Under the pieces are notes generated by a model. The model saw only the letters and a list, made by a program, of their open reading frames with translations. It was not told the origin of the DNA and did not search any database. Position numbers and translations under genes: made by a program. Shown one piece after another: positions 40,596 to 49,079 of a DNA stretch of 55,206 nucleotides. The stretch is from Chlamydiota bacterium (GTDB taxonomy: Bacteria > Chlamydiota > Chlamydiia > Chlamydiales > JAAKFR01), in the NCBI GenBank assembly GCA_013288105.1, contig JABDCM010000004.1, forward strand, positions 1-55,206, given 5' to 3'. Within the stretch, counting starts at the first letter, position 1. Each line of letters starts with the position of its first letter.

Positions 40596-41619
40596 CGTTA
40601 GCATCAGTTAATAAGGAAGGGTGACCATGGGCTATATACCCTGAATCTGTTTGTAGAATAATCGATCGAAAAGAGACACCATACTTACCCCCTGTCTGGT
40701 CGTAACCCCATGTACTAGCACTCTTTCTATCCTTTACAACCGCTATAGGTTGCCAACAACCAGCCATATAAGATCCATTTCTTCCAAGCTTTTCAGGAGA
40801 GCCACCCCCCTCCCACTTGAATCCAGGAGCAGGAATAGTTATCCAAAACCCCTGACAAAGAGGGACATCACCTGCCCACTCTCTTTCTAAGAGAGAAAGC
40901 AATTTTCCCCCATTTAGCCAATCGATCTTCTGATAAAGCGCAGCGTACATACATGCCAATCCATAAAAAGGTGACATCACCACCACACGTAGAGAGTATT
41001 TCATCTGCCTAGAGATATCTTTCCACTTAAATTGTCCCTCTCCCTTAAACTCAGTTTTTCGAGCTATATGATAGAGAATATAGAAAGGAACTATGAGAGT
41101 ACGCAATAGATGATACCCCATCGTTAACACAATCTCTAAAGGTTTAAAGGCAAAGACCCCTAAAGATACCCATGAATGGTGCACGCAGTGTTTGTTCTGG
41201 TAAACCAACGCTATGCCTTTTTCGTCTACCTGTGTAGATGTATCTAAGTATCCAACCTTTTTGTAATCTTCTTTTTTTAAAACAATCGGAACCCAATGTT
41301 TTTCCCCGTAGAAGCTACCCTTCCCCTTTTTGACCTCACGAATCAAGAGGAAAGCGCCTGCAGAAAAGAGCACCGTGACCCCTATCCCTATTCCAAAGGA
41401 GAGCCACTTAATATTTTTAAACAGTGAAAGCAGATCTTGACGGAGAGCTGGAAGTCTATCAAAATTAAAAAGAATAACAAATGCTAGGACAGTCAAAACA
41501 AAACAGGTGATATGAAAAGCAGAGCGCATCTGATAAGGAGGAGGCATCTCCTTATCAGGTCTTACCTTTTCTTGATGATAAGAAGCTATCCTACTTCCAA
41601 AACAAGTTTGACAATCCAT
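40588..41619 (-). CDS. membrane protein of unknown function, two N-terminal helices
   Basis: A 343-residue protein I do not recognise. Two hydrophobic segments (about residues 35-55 and 72-95) are followed by a soluble domain with two further hydrophobic patches (about 155-190, 215-235) and a C-terminal beta-rich part rich in Gly and Trp. Start: ATG 41619 (MDCQTCFGS) is preferred to a TTG at 41655, though no strong ribosome binding site is near either. It is convergent with pdhC and divergent from glgP. The paired N-terminal helices allow an Inc-like reading, but the family is unknown to me. Confidence 0.6.
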   Translation of the reverse strand: MDCQTCFGSRIASYHQEKVRPDKEMPPPYQMRSAFHITCFVLTVLAFVILFNFDRLPALRQDLLSLFKNIKWLSFGIGIGVTVLFSAGAFLLIREVKKGKGSFYGEKHWVPIVLKKEDYKKVGYLDTSTQVDEKGIALVYQNKHCVHHSWVSLGVFAFKPLEIVLTMGYHLLRTLIVPFYILYHIARKTEFKGEGQFKWKDISRQMKYSLRVVVMSPFYGLACMYAALYQKIDWLNGGKLLSLLEREWAGDVPLCQGFWITIPAPGFKWEGGGSPEKLGRNGSYMAGCWQPIAVVKDRKSASTWGYDQTGGKYGVSFRSIILQTDSGYIAHGHPSLLTDANVT

Positions 41620-41698
41620 ACGTACTATTGTACAAAGACCTCTGATTAAAAACAAGAAAGCGTTGACGACTTAAACTAAAAATTTTACCATCTATATT

Positions 41699-44152
41699 AT
41701 GTCTGAATTAGATCTCTTTAAAGAAAAAATTCTCCAAGGAGATGCCACCTCTCTTCAAACTCAAATCATCGATCATATCCATTTTACTCTTGGAAAAGAT
41801 CGTTATACAGCCACTAAAAGAGATCTTTTTTTTGCGGTTGCCTATACGATTCGCGATCATCTTGTAGATGGATGGATCAAGACCCAACAGCAATATTATG
41901 AAAAAGATGTGAAACGGGTCTACTATCTTTCCATGGAGTTTCTCATGGGACGCACTCTTCAAAATAGTTTAGTCAATTTAAATCTTTGGGAAAATTGTAA
42001 AAAAGCTGTCCGTGATCTGGGGTATGATATCGATTTTTTAGTAGAGATTGAGGCAGATGCGGGATTAGGAAATGGGGGGTTGGGAAGGCTTGCTGCCTGC
42101 TTTTTAGATTCGATGGCTACGTTGGGAATTCCAGGTTATGGCTATGGCATTCGGTATGATTATGGGATCTTTACACAGAAAATTATCCATGGAAACCAGT
42201 TTGAAACTCCAGATAACTGGCTTCGCTATGGCAACCCCTGGGAAATCTGTCGTGCAGAATATCTCTATCCTGTTCAATTTTATGGACGGGTAGTTAAATA
42301 TACCGATTCTTCCGGAAAGCTGCGTTGTGAGTGGGTGGATACACAAGAGGTCATGGCTATGGCCTATGATAATCCTATTCCCGGTTACAACAATAATACT
42401 GTCAATACGCTTCGACTCTGGCAAGCGCGCTCACCTAGAGGCTTTGATTTAAGCTATTTTAATCATGGTGACTATATCCGAGCGGTTGAGGAGGTCACCC
42501 TAAAAGAAAATATCTCGAAGATTCTTTATCCAAATGATAATGTTTTCGAGGGTAAAGAATTGAGATTGAAGCAGGAATACTTTCTAGTCTCTGCGACTAT
42601 TCAGGATATCATCCGAAGATACACGAAGGGTCATATTCATCTAGATGCTCTTCCAGATAAGGTTGCGATCCAGTTAAATGATACACATCCTGCCCTTGCG
42701 ATTGCTGAGATGATGCGTCTTCTGATGGATCGAGAGGAGCTCAGTTGGGAAAAGGCGTGGCAGTTAACGCGAGATACCTTCGCCTATACCAACCATACTC
42801 TTCTTCCTGAAGCGCTCGAAAGATGGTCGGTCCCTCTCCTTGAGAATCTACTGCCTCGCCATCTAGAAATCATCTATGAGATTAATGCGCGCTGGCTACA
42901 AGAGGTCAATAGACACTATCCTGGGGATTTAGAAAAACAGCGAGCCCTCTCTATTGTTGAGGAGAGTGAGCCCAAAAAAATCAACATGGCCCATTTAGCT
43001 ATTGTAGGCTCGCACAAAGTCAATGGGGTCTCTGCTCTCCATTCAGACCTTTTGAAACAGCACCTCTTTAAACCCTTCTGGGAGATGGAGAATGCAAAAT
43101 TTACAAATAAAACCAATGGAATTACCCCCCGGCGCTGGTTAAAAGTCTGTAACCCACCTCTTGCACGTTTAATTACAGATAAATTGACCGATAAATGGGC
43201 AACAGATCTCTATGATCTCAAACGACTCAACTCTTATGCAGATGATGCCAGTTTTCGCCAAGAGTGGGACCTCATTAAGAGGGAGAATAAGGTCCATCTG
43301 GCCAAAATCATTTTCTCTGAACATGAGATCTCTGTAGATCCTGACTCCCTATTTGATTGCCATGTTAAACGCATTCATGAATATAAACGACAACTGCTCA
43401 ATATCATGCGCGTTATTCACACCTATTTTCAAATCAAAGATAACCCGAATAAAGAATGGATTCCCCGCACGGTAATTTTTAGTGGAAAAGCGGCTCCGGG
43501 TTATTTTATAGCAAAAAAAATCATTAAATTAATTACCTCAGTTGCCAATGTTATTAACCATGATGCTCTGGTTTCTCAGTATTTAAAGATCGTGTTTTTA
43601 GAAAACTATCGAGTCTCTTTAGCGGAGCGCATTATTCCAGCGGCAGATCTTTCGGAACAAATTTCTACAGCTGGTACGGAGGCATCTGGTACAGGCAATA
43701 TGAAATTTACTTTAAATGGAGCTTTGACGATTGGAACTTTAGATGGGGCTAATATTGAAATATTGGAAGAGGTGGGAGCGGACAATATTTTTATTTTCGG
43801 TTTAAAGATTGAAGAGGTGGAAAAGCTGAGGAAGGAGGGGTACCAGCCCTGGGATTATTATTCAAAAGATCCTGCTTTGAAAAGGGTTGTAGATGCGATT
43901 CGAGATGGACTTTTTAGTGCAGGCGATCATGATTTATTTAAGCCGATTGTGTCGAGTTTATTGGAGTGGGGGGATCACTATCTTCTCTTTGCAGACTTTC
44001 ACTCTTATGTAAATAGTCAAGAGCAGGTGAGTGCACTTTATAAAAACCGGGAAACATGGATTCGAAAATCGATTTATAATGTGGCCTCTGTGGGTAAGTT
44101 TTCCAGTGACCGCACCATTCAAGAGTATGCGAAAGAGATCTGGCGATTATAA
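41699..44152 (+). CDS. glgP: glycogen phosphorylase
   Basis: An 817-residue alpha-glucan phosphorylase of normal length. N-terminal region ([20 protein letters not shown]), the glycine-rich [19 protein letters not shown] segment, NGITPRRWL, and the pyridoxal phosphate lysine motif [28 protein letters not shown] near residue 660-687 are all present. It releases glucose 1-phosphate from glycogen. In Chlamydia glgP also follows pdhC; here the membrane-protein gene lies between. Its TAA stop (44150-44152) is the first triplet of the palindromic element that follows. Confidence 0.97.
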   Translation: MSELDLFKEKILQGDATSLQTQIIDHIHFTLGKDRYTATKRDLFFAVAYTIRDHLVDGWIKTQQQYYEKDVKRVYYLSMEFLMGRTLQNSLVNLNLWENCKKAVRDLGYDIDFLVEIEADAGLGNGGLGRLAACFLDSMATLGIPGYGYGIRYDYGIFTQKIIHGNQFETPDNWLRYGNPWEICRAEYLYPVQFYGRVVKYTDSSGKLRCEWVDTQEVMAMAYDNPIPGYNNNTVNTLRLWQARSPRGFDLSYFNHGDYIRAVEEVTLKENISKILYPNDNVFEGKELRLKQEYFLVSATIQDIIRRYTKGHIHLDALPDKVAIQLNDTHPALAIAEMMRLLMDREELSWEKAWQLTRDTFAYTNHTLLPEALERWSVPLLENLLPRHLEIIYEINARWLQEVNRHYPGDLEKQRALSIVEESEPKKINMAHLAIVGSHKVNGVSALHSDLLKQHLFKPFWEMENAKFTNKTNGITPRRWLKVCNPPLARLITDKLTDKWATDLYDLKRLNSYADDASFRQEWDLIKRENKVHLAKIIFSEHEISVDPDSLFDCHVKRIHEYKRQLLNIMRVIHTYFQIKDNPNKEWIPRTVIFSGKAAPGYFIAKKIIKLITSVANVINHDALVSQYLKIVFLENYRVSLAERIIPAADLSEQISTAGTEASGTGNMKFTLNGALTIGTLDGANIEILEEVGADNIFIFGLKIEEVEKLRKEGYQPWDYYSKDPALKRVVDAIRDGLFSAGDHDLFKPIVSSLLEWGDHYLLFADFHSYVNSQEQVSALYKNRETWIRKSIYNVASVGKFSSDRTIQEYAKEIWRL

Positions 44153-44405
44153 CTTGAGTTTTGGGTTTTTCTCCCTTAAACTCAGGAAGTTTGCTTGCAT
44201 CTCTTGTGCTTTTCCGATTAGTAACTATTCAGGCTATCTTTCACAAGAATCGGGCACGGTAACGTTCACGAAAGAAGGCCCTTGAATCATTTTTTTAAAA
44301 ACCAGCTTAGATGTTCTCTTTCGTGAACGTTACCGCTCCCGTTACCGTGCCCGATTTTCTTCTAATAAACTGAATTTGAGGGAGAAAAACACAAAACTCA
44401 GGTTA
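44150..44405. mobile_element. composite palindromic (MITE-like) element between two stops
   Basis: A 256-base inverted element. Outer arms 44150-44185 and 44370-44405 are inverted copies of the repeat end (about 32 of 36 bases match). Both begin with TAA: the left is the glgP stop, the right, on the minus strand, is the stop of the gene at 44403-45338. Left of centre the repeat unit continues (AAACTCAGGAAGTTTGCTTG..CATCTCTTGTGCTTTTCC). An inner hairpin pairs 44249-44274 with 44318-44356, the right arm carrying an extra 12 bases (GTTACCGCTCCC) that look like a partial internal duplication. No protein is encoded. Shape matches 22275-22603, but the core is different. Confidence 0.65.
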
Positions 44406-45338
44406 ATATATTGGGAAGTTCCATAGAGCGCAAGCGATACCACAGCAGTTGCGATTGTCACCCAATTGGTTGAAGAAGACATCGAGGCCATCGGGGGCAA
44501 AGTCCCCAACAACGACAGGATATTTCCCCTCTATTATTTCCCTGCAATGAGTATAAGTCCCCTCTCCATATACTCGTTCTTGAGTAAAGGCAAAGACCAT
44601 CAGATTAAGCACGACAGCATCCAGCATACTCGGGATAGAACAACCTTTGTCTTGTACCCTCTTGTTCTGGACTTCATAAGCTTGTCCCTGGCTATCAGGA
44701 AGTACCTTTCTATCAATAAGAACCCATCCTCCTGGAGCGATGTTATCGCCTAATTTTCTTTCAACGTATTCATTGAGACGCTTGAATGGACCACCGCTAA
44801 TTTCTTTCAGCACTTTCAGAGTCAAAAGTTGTTCTGTGCCATTAACTCGAATGCTGTTCGGGATATATAGAAGAACCTTATCTCCTTCTTTCAGATCAAT
44901 TTGTGGACGTTGTGAAACAGTATCCAAAACCTCTACATCCCAAATTCTCCATGCTTGCGGTCCATATACCAAGCCACCCTCTGTATCAATGGATCTGATA
45001 ATTTCTGTACGTCTTGCCGAATCCGCATGAGTTGCACCACTACGTTTAGAATCCACCTGTTGCTGACTACTGCTCTGTTGATTGTGCACAATACCCACAA
45101 TGCCCATAATCAATAGAATCGTTCCGCCTCCACCGCCAGCTGCCATCATGATAATTGCATTGACTTGAGCCCTATTGCTAAGCACACCAGCAAGTCCAAC
45201 TGCTCCTACAGCAACTCCACCCATGCCCACAATGATGGCAATAGCGAAAACATACGGTTTCCATTTTAAGAGAGGAGGGGATGTGGGTACATGATGACCG
45301 ATTCCTTCCGGCCCAACTCCAGAAGTTGAACTACCCAT
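44403..45338 (-). CDS. tandem paralog A: two-helix membrane protein, unknown function
   Basis: A 311-residue protein. Residues 25-50 and 60-85 are two Gly/Ala-rich hydrophobic segments (KPYVFAIAIIVGMGGVAVGAV.., IIMMAAGGGGGTILLIMGIVGIV). A polar linker to about residue 120 and a soluble C-terminal domain follow (VLLYIPNSIRVNG, GGWVLIDRKVLPDS, CSIPSMLDAVVLNLMVFA). It is a clear paralog of the gene at 45491, in the same order and length, sharing even the 16 bases before the start codon. Bilobed hydrophobic plus soluble domain suits a chlamydial Inc-like secreted protein, inferred only. Its stop is part of the element 44150-44405. Confidence 0.65.
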   Translation of the reverse strand: MGSSTSGVGPEGIGHHVPTSPPLLKWKPYVFAIAIIVGMGGVAVGAVGLAGVLSNRAQVNAIIMMAAGGGGGTILLIMGIVGIVHNQQSSSQQQVDSKRSGATHADSARRTEIIRSIDTEGGLVYGPQAWRIWDVEVLDTVSQRPQIDLKEGDKVLLYIPNSIRVNGTEQLLTLKVLKEISGGPFKRLNEYVERKLGDNIAPGGWVLIDRKVLPDSQGQAYEVQNKRVQDKGCSIPSMLDAVVLNLMVFAFTQERVYGEGTYTHCREIIEGKYPVVVGDFAPDGLDVFFNQLGDNRNCCGIACALWNFPIY

Positions 45339-45490
45339 GATAAATGCCTATGTTTATAAAAACTATCTTAACCAAGATAGATGATACAGGAATAAGATTA
45401 AATTTTTATTAAGGCTGAGATATTAAAATTATCTTTTGATAAAAAATTGAAGAAATTGCTTTTTTAATGCAAATACCAAGTAATCTAGCA

Positions 45491-46426
45491 CTAATAGAAC
45501 CGCCGCCGGACACGAGCGACGCCACAGGATCTTTTGTCACGGGCGTTGTCTAAGAAAGAGAGGCCTTTCTGGCCAAAGCCCCCAACCATGACAGGATATT
45601 GATCACGCGTTTTTTCAATACAATGAGTGTAAGTCAAAGGCTTTTGTCCATACAATCGTTCTTCAGTGCGGGCAAAGACCATCAGGTTAAGCACGACAGC
45701 CTCCAGTACAGTCGGCATGCTGCAATCTTGTTCCTCTACCATTATTTGCTGGAGAGCATAACTTTTTCCCATGCTATCAGGAAGCACCATTCTATCAATA
45801 AGAACCCATCCTCCTGGAGCAGGTTTATTGCCGAATACTTCTGTAACGGATTGACTGGGATACTCGAATGGACCCTTACTAATTTCTTTCAGAACGTTCA
45901 AAGTAAGCTCTGTTTCTCGTCCATCAACCAGAATCCTTGCGGGGATATATAGAAGAATCTGATCTCCTTTGCTCAGGTCAACTTGTGGACGTTTTGGAAC
46001 AATATCCAAAACCTTTACCTTCCAAAGAGTTTCCCATTCTTCAGGTCTATATACCGAGTCGTTTTGCGCATCGATGGCTCTAGTAGTTCCTGTAGATTCT
46101 GTTGAATCCGATTCATGAGTCGCACTGCTACGTTTAGGATCCACCCGTTGATGACTGCCGCTCTGTTGATTTTTCACAATACCCACAATGCCGATAATCA
46201 ATAGAATTATTCCGCTTCCACCGCCAGCTGCCATCATGATAATTGCACCGACTTGAGCCCTATTGCTAAGCGCACCAGCAAGTCCAACTGCTCCTACAGC
46301 AAGTCCACCTATGCCCACAATTATGGCAATAGCGAAACCCCATGGTTTCCCTTTTGAGGGGGAAGGGGATGTGGGTACATGATGACCGATTCCTCCCAAC
46401 TTAACTTTAGCAGCTGAACTACCCAT
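45491..46426 (-). CDS. tandem paralog B: two-helix membrane protein, unknown function
   Basis: A 311-residue protein, paralog of 44403-45338. The N-terminal part (GIGHHVPTSP, then two hydrophobic segments ending GIVGIVKNQQSGS) is nearly the same, the C-terminal half is more diverged (e.g. CSMPTVLEAVVLNLMVFA, YTHC, YPVMVGGFG conserved). The upstream leader AACATAGGCATTTATC before the ATG is shared by both, so duplication included the 5' leader. C-terminus ends in an Arg/Cys-rich stretch instead of the sister's. Same caveat on function. Confidence 0.65.
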   Translation of the reverse strand: MGSSAAKVKLGGIGHHVPTSPSPSKGKPWGFAIAIIVGIGGLAVGAVGLAGALSNRAQVGAIIMMAAGGGSGIILLIIGIVGIVKNQQSGSHQRVDPKRSSATHESDSTESTGTTRAIDAQNDSVYRPEEWETLWKVKVLDIVPKRPQVDLSKGDQILLYIPARILVDGRETELTLNVLKEISKGPFEYPSQSVTEVFGNKPAPGGWVLIDRMVLPDSMGKSYALQQIMVEEQDCSMPTVLEAVVLNLMVFARTEERLYGQKPLTYTHCIEKTRDQYPVMVGGFGQKGLSFLDNARDKRSCGVARVRRRFY

Positions 46427-46528
46427 GATAAATGCCTATGTTCAAATTTGAACCAAGGCAGATGGTACATGAGTCCGATTAAATTTTCATTAAAATTGTA
46501 TTAAAGTAACTGCTCAGGAAGTGGAGGC

Positions 46529-46605
46529 GTAACCGTTCAGAGGGCCGCCCCTTTGAGCCTCTTTGCTACACTCGGAGCGCGACTGCGGCCCCTCTGAACA
46601 GTTAC
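46529..46605. repeat. inverted repeat at the broken end of the AbiEii-like relic
   Basis: Arms 46529-46548 and 46585-46605 match in inverted orientation (GTAACCGTTCAGAGGGCCGC against GTAACTGTTCAGAGGGGCCGC) with one substitution and one extra base; the inner 36 bases hold a further CCTCTTTG..CTCGGAG partial match. Not the TAACCTGAG sequence. Confidence 0.7.
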
Positions 46606-46623
46606 AATGGAGACGAAGTGATT

Positions 46624-46773
46624 CTAATCAGAGAGACGGGTCAGAAATCTTTCAAGAAGAAGTTGTTTCCAGCAGGCATTGAAATGAATATTCTTCTCTT
46701 TTGCGATGGTGTGTAGGCGATCTTTCAACGCTTGTTCATTGGAGGTATGAACGCCATTGCGAAGCTTTAGCGC
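46624..46773 (-). pseudogene. remnant of an AbiEii-like nucleotidyltransferase
   Basis: On the minus strand, 49 codons read ALKLRNGVHTSNEQALKDRL.. then IAKEKNIHFNACWKQLLLERFLTRLSD and stop (TAG, 46624-46626). The ERFLxRLS end and the preceding helix resemble the N-terminal part of AbiEii/AbiGii-type nucleotidyltransferases, toxins of type IV toxin-antitoxin systems. Nothing like the rest of the family follows; the next 20 bases run into an inverted repeat (46529-46605). No antitoxin (AbiEi) gene is seen. Recognition rests on a short segment, so it is tentative. Confidence 0.45.
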
Positions 46774-46785
46774 CCCCCTCCCCTC

Positions 46786-46844
46786 CCCAGGCCAAAGACC
46801 GAGGCGTCTAGCCGAGGGCCTTTGCCTGGGAAAAGCCTCGGCCG
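46786..46844. repeat. GC-rich nested hairpins downstream of the lipase gene
   Basis: CCCAGGCCAAAG (46786-46797) can pair with CTTTGCCTGGG (46820-46830), and GCCGAGG (46811-46817) with CCTCGGC (46836-46842). The two pairings compete. It lies directly after the stop of the minus-strand gene at 46846 and may serve as its terminator, but no T-run follows. Confidence 0.6.
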
Positions 46845-46845
46845 A

Positions 46846-48420
46846 TTATAATTTATTCAGAGCTGCAATTACCTTTTCTTTCTGACGCCTGAGCTCCCTG
46901 AGCTCCTTCTCAATCTCCTCCTTATTTTCAACCGTTAATGTATCCATCAAATCTCTCTCGTGCAGAGCAATGATCTCAACCTCATTTCTCAAATACTCCT
47001 GCTCAAAGGACCAGCCAAACCACCTTCTTATCCAGCGCACAAGACGATTGAGGGGTCGATAGAGCCTTGGGAAAAAATGCAGATAATCAAATCTCGCTGT
47101 TCTCTCCTGATTTTCCTTGGCAATTTCAGCCTCAGTAAGCTCTACAGAGACCCAATTTTCATATAATGCGATAATATGTTGATGCGCAGGAAATGCCCGT
47201 CTAACATTAACAATAAACTTGCCAAGCGCAACAAATAAGAGAAGATAATCTTTATAAGTAATAGGAAAATATCTCCAACGGCTCTTTCCTAAAAATAGGG
47301 TGACCTTTCCCACCACTTTTGCTCCAATCCTCCAAAATGCAAAATCATCAAGGTTGACGTGGATAAGAATTTTGTCTTTGATTGCAGCAGATAAATGGTG
47401 GTAAAACTCATGATCTCTCTCATTGGGCATAGGGGGGTTAAAAGCATAAATATTCTCAATCAAATTGTGAGAATAGAGCCCAATCTGAATCGCAAGAGAT
47501 CCCCCCATACTATGTCCCGCAACCAGAGGCAACTTCCCCTCTTTTCCTTGTAACTCTCGTAAATGTTGGTGAATTCTTCTCCAAGAATGGGCGTACGCAG
47601 CTGTGGCCGATCCGTGAATTGCAAAATTTGCCAGAATCGAACCCAGCACAGAGGGCTGAGAGGGCCATAATTCTGTCCCTTGACAGAGATAAATTCCTGA
47701 AGCTCCCTCCTGTAAAGGGCGGAGACTCACCGTCTTTATCCCTTCCGCAATAAAATGTTGTGCACAGCTGTAAGAAATCCATTTTCCCTTTTCATGAAAA
47801 GAGGGAATTTCAATAACAAGACGATCCAATTCACGATAGACAGCACCATGACTTAATATTGCTAATGTTAACCATTTGCGCTCTTCATTTTTTTCTATAT
47901 TAGCAATCAGTTTTAAGTCAGAGGCAATGTGTTGCAACAGCTCCTCATCTTTTTTCAAACGAGAACGGGTAAAAAACTTAGGAGCAAAACCTGGGGGGGA
48001 GGCATCTACGTCATAAAAGGGATGAGAAAGCTCTTGACATTCTACTCGAAGAGGAGAGGGCAAGAGAAGCTTTATGAGCTCCTCTTTTTCTTGTAACCTC
48101 TCCCAAATTCTTCTAAAAAGTCCGACTTTTAAGGGGGATCCCATTGCATACATGCGTAAAAAGCCATCTTCTCCAATGATCCGAGGAATTCCAAGGGGTG
48201 GTTTGGGATCGACTACTTGCGTCCACAGATAGCGAAGGAAGGGATTTGCTTGAGGATCTGCCCGCTCTTTTACACAATCGAGGTAGAGATGGGCAAGAGT
48301 TTCTCGGTTAGCCATTGCCTGTTTTGGTTTAATCAGAGAGGTTTGGTAGGAGCCCTTTTCCCAGAACATCCAGTGCGAGGGTTTAATTTTGGGATCATTA
48401 TAAATGTCAGTGAGTTTCAT
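46846..48420 (-). CDS. lipase-like alpha/beta hydrolase
   Basis: A 524-residue protein without signal peptide. The nucleophile elbow is AGHSMGGSLA with Ser304, preceded by LPLV, and followed by an AFNPP strand with the sequence order of class 3 lipases. The N-terminal 180 residues are unrecognised; the C-terminus after about 480 is charged and probably coiled (EEIEKELRELRRQKEKVIAAL). The start codon overlaps the yggS stop by 4 bases. Last gene of the ispG/hemL operon; substrate unknown, and it may act on host or own lipids. Confidence 0.7.
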   Translation of the reverse strand: MKLTDIYNDPKIKPSHWMFWEKGSYQTSLIKPKQAMANRETLAHLYLDCVKERADPQANPFLRYLWTQVVDPKPPLGIPRIIGEDGFLRMYAMGSPLKVGLFRRIWERLQEKEELIKLLLPSPLRVECQELSHPFYDVDASPPGFAPKFFTRSRLKKDEELLQHIASDLKLIANIEKNEERKWLTLAILSHGAVYRELDRLVIEIPSFHEKGKWISYSCAQHFIAEGIKTVSLRPLQEGASGIYLCQGTELWPSQPSVLGSILANFAIHGSATAAYAHSWRRIHQHLRELQGKEGKLPLVAGHSMGGSLAIQIGLYSHNLIENIYAFNPPMPNERDHEFYHHLSAAIKDKILIHVNLDDFAFWRIGAKVVGKVTLFLGKSRWRYFPITYKDYLLLFVALGKFIVNVRRAFPAHQHIIALYENWVSVELTEAEIAKENQERTARFDYLHFFPRLYRPLNRLVRWIRRWFGWSFEQEYLRNEVEIIALHERDLMDTLTVENKEEIEKELRELRRQKEKVIAALNKL

Positions 48421-49079
48421 GAAAAAATCGCCTCTCCTAAACGTATAAGAGTCGCCCCCTCCTCTATAGCTAGAGGATAATCATGACTCATTCCCATAGA
48501 CAAAGTCGCTAAAGGAACACCATACACCTTCTGCAGCTTTTCTTGTAATCTTTTGAGTAAACAAAAGGTGTTTCTGATAACTCTCTCATCCTCGGTGTAG
48601 GGAGCCATTGTCATCAAACCTGCCACCTCTATTCCCGTTAGCTCAAGCACTTTTGGAAATAGCTCCTCCCACTTTTCTGGAGAAAGCCCCCCCTTACTGA
48701 GTTCTCCTGAAGTATTTGTCTGTAGAAGGATGGCTGTTTTCACTCCCCTCTTTTCACTTAATGTGGAGATATATTCTGCAAGCTCATAGCAGTCCACAGA
48801 ATGGATAAGAGCAAACTTTCCTATGGCCTTACCTACCTTATTTTTCTGTAATTTTCCAATAAAATGCCATCGAATATCTGAGGGGGTGCACTCCATTTTT
48901 TGCAAAGCTTCAGGAATTCTACTCTCTCCAAAATCCCGGCACCCCTCTTTATATACCTCTTGAATTTCTTCTACTGTTCTATTTTTGGAAACGACTATTA
49001 ATTGAATCTCTTCATATGCGCGCTGTGCACGTAAAGCAACTGCACGGATCTCTTTCTGAATGCATCTTATGTTACTCAT
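48417..49079 (-). CDS. YggS/PROSC family pyridoxal phosphate-binding protein
   Basis: A 220-residue PLP-binding protein. VSKNRTVEEI holds the PLP lysine (Lys32), followed by FGESR.PEALQKM, RWHFIGKLQKNK, and SMGMSHDYPLAIEEGATLIRLGEAIF, all family motifs. It keeps free PLP low and pools it for enzymes; it is not known to be catalytic. It overlaps hemL by 8 bases and the lipase-like gene by 4. HemL is a PLP enzyme, so the coupling is functionally sensible. Confidence 0.9.
   Translation of the reverse strand: MSNIRCIQKEIRAVALRAQRAYEEIQLIVVSKNRTVEEIQEVYKEGCRDFGESRIPEALQKMECTPSDIRWHFIGKLQKNKVGKAIGKFALIHSVDCYELAEYISTLSEKRGVKTAILLQTNTSGELSKGGLSPEKWEELFPKVLELTGIEVAGLMTMAPYTEDERVIRNTFCLLKRLQEKLQKVYGVPLATLSMGMSHDYPLAIEEGATLIRLGEAIFS

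Noticed and set aside
37324-44152. pdh operon and glgP as acquired genes
   Set aside because: Same order as in Chlamydia and composition like the neighbours, so this is core sequence.
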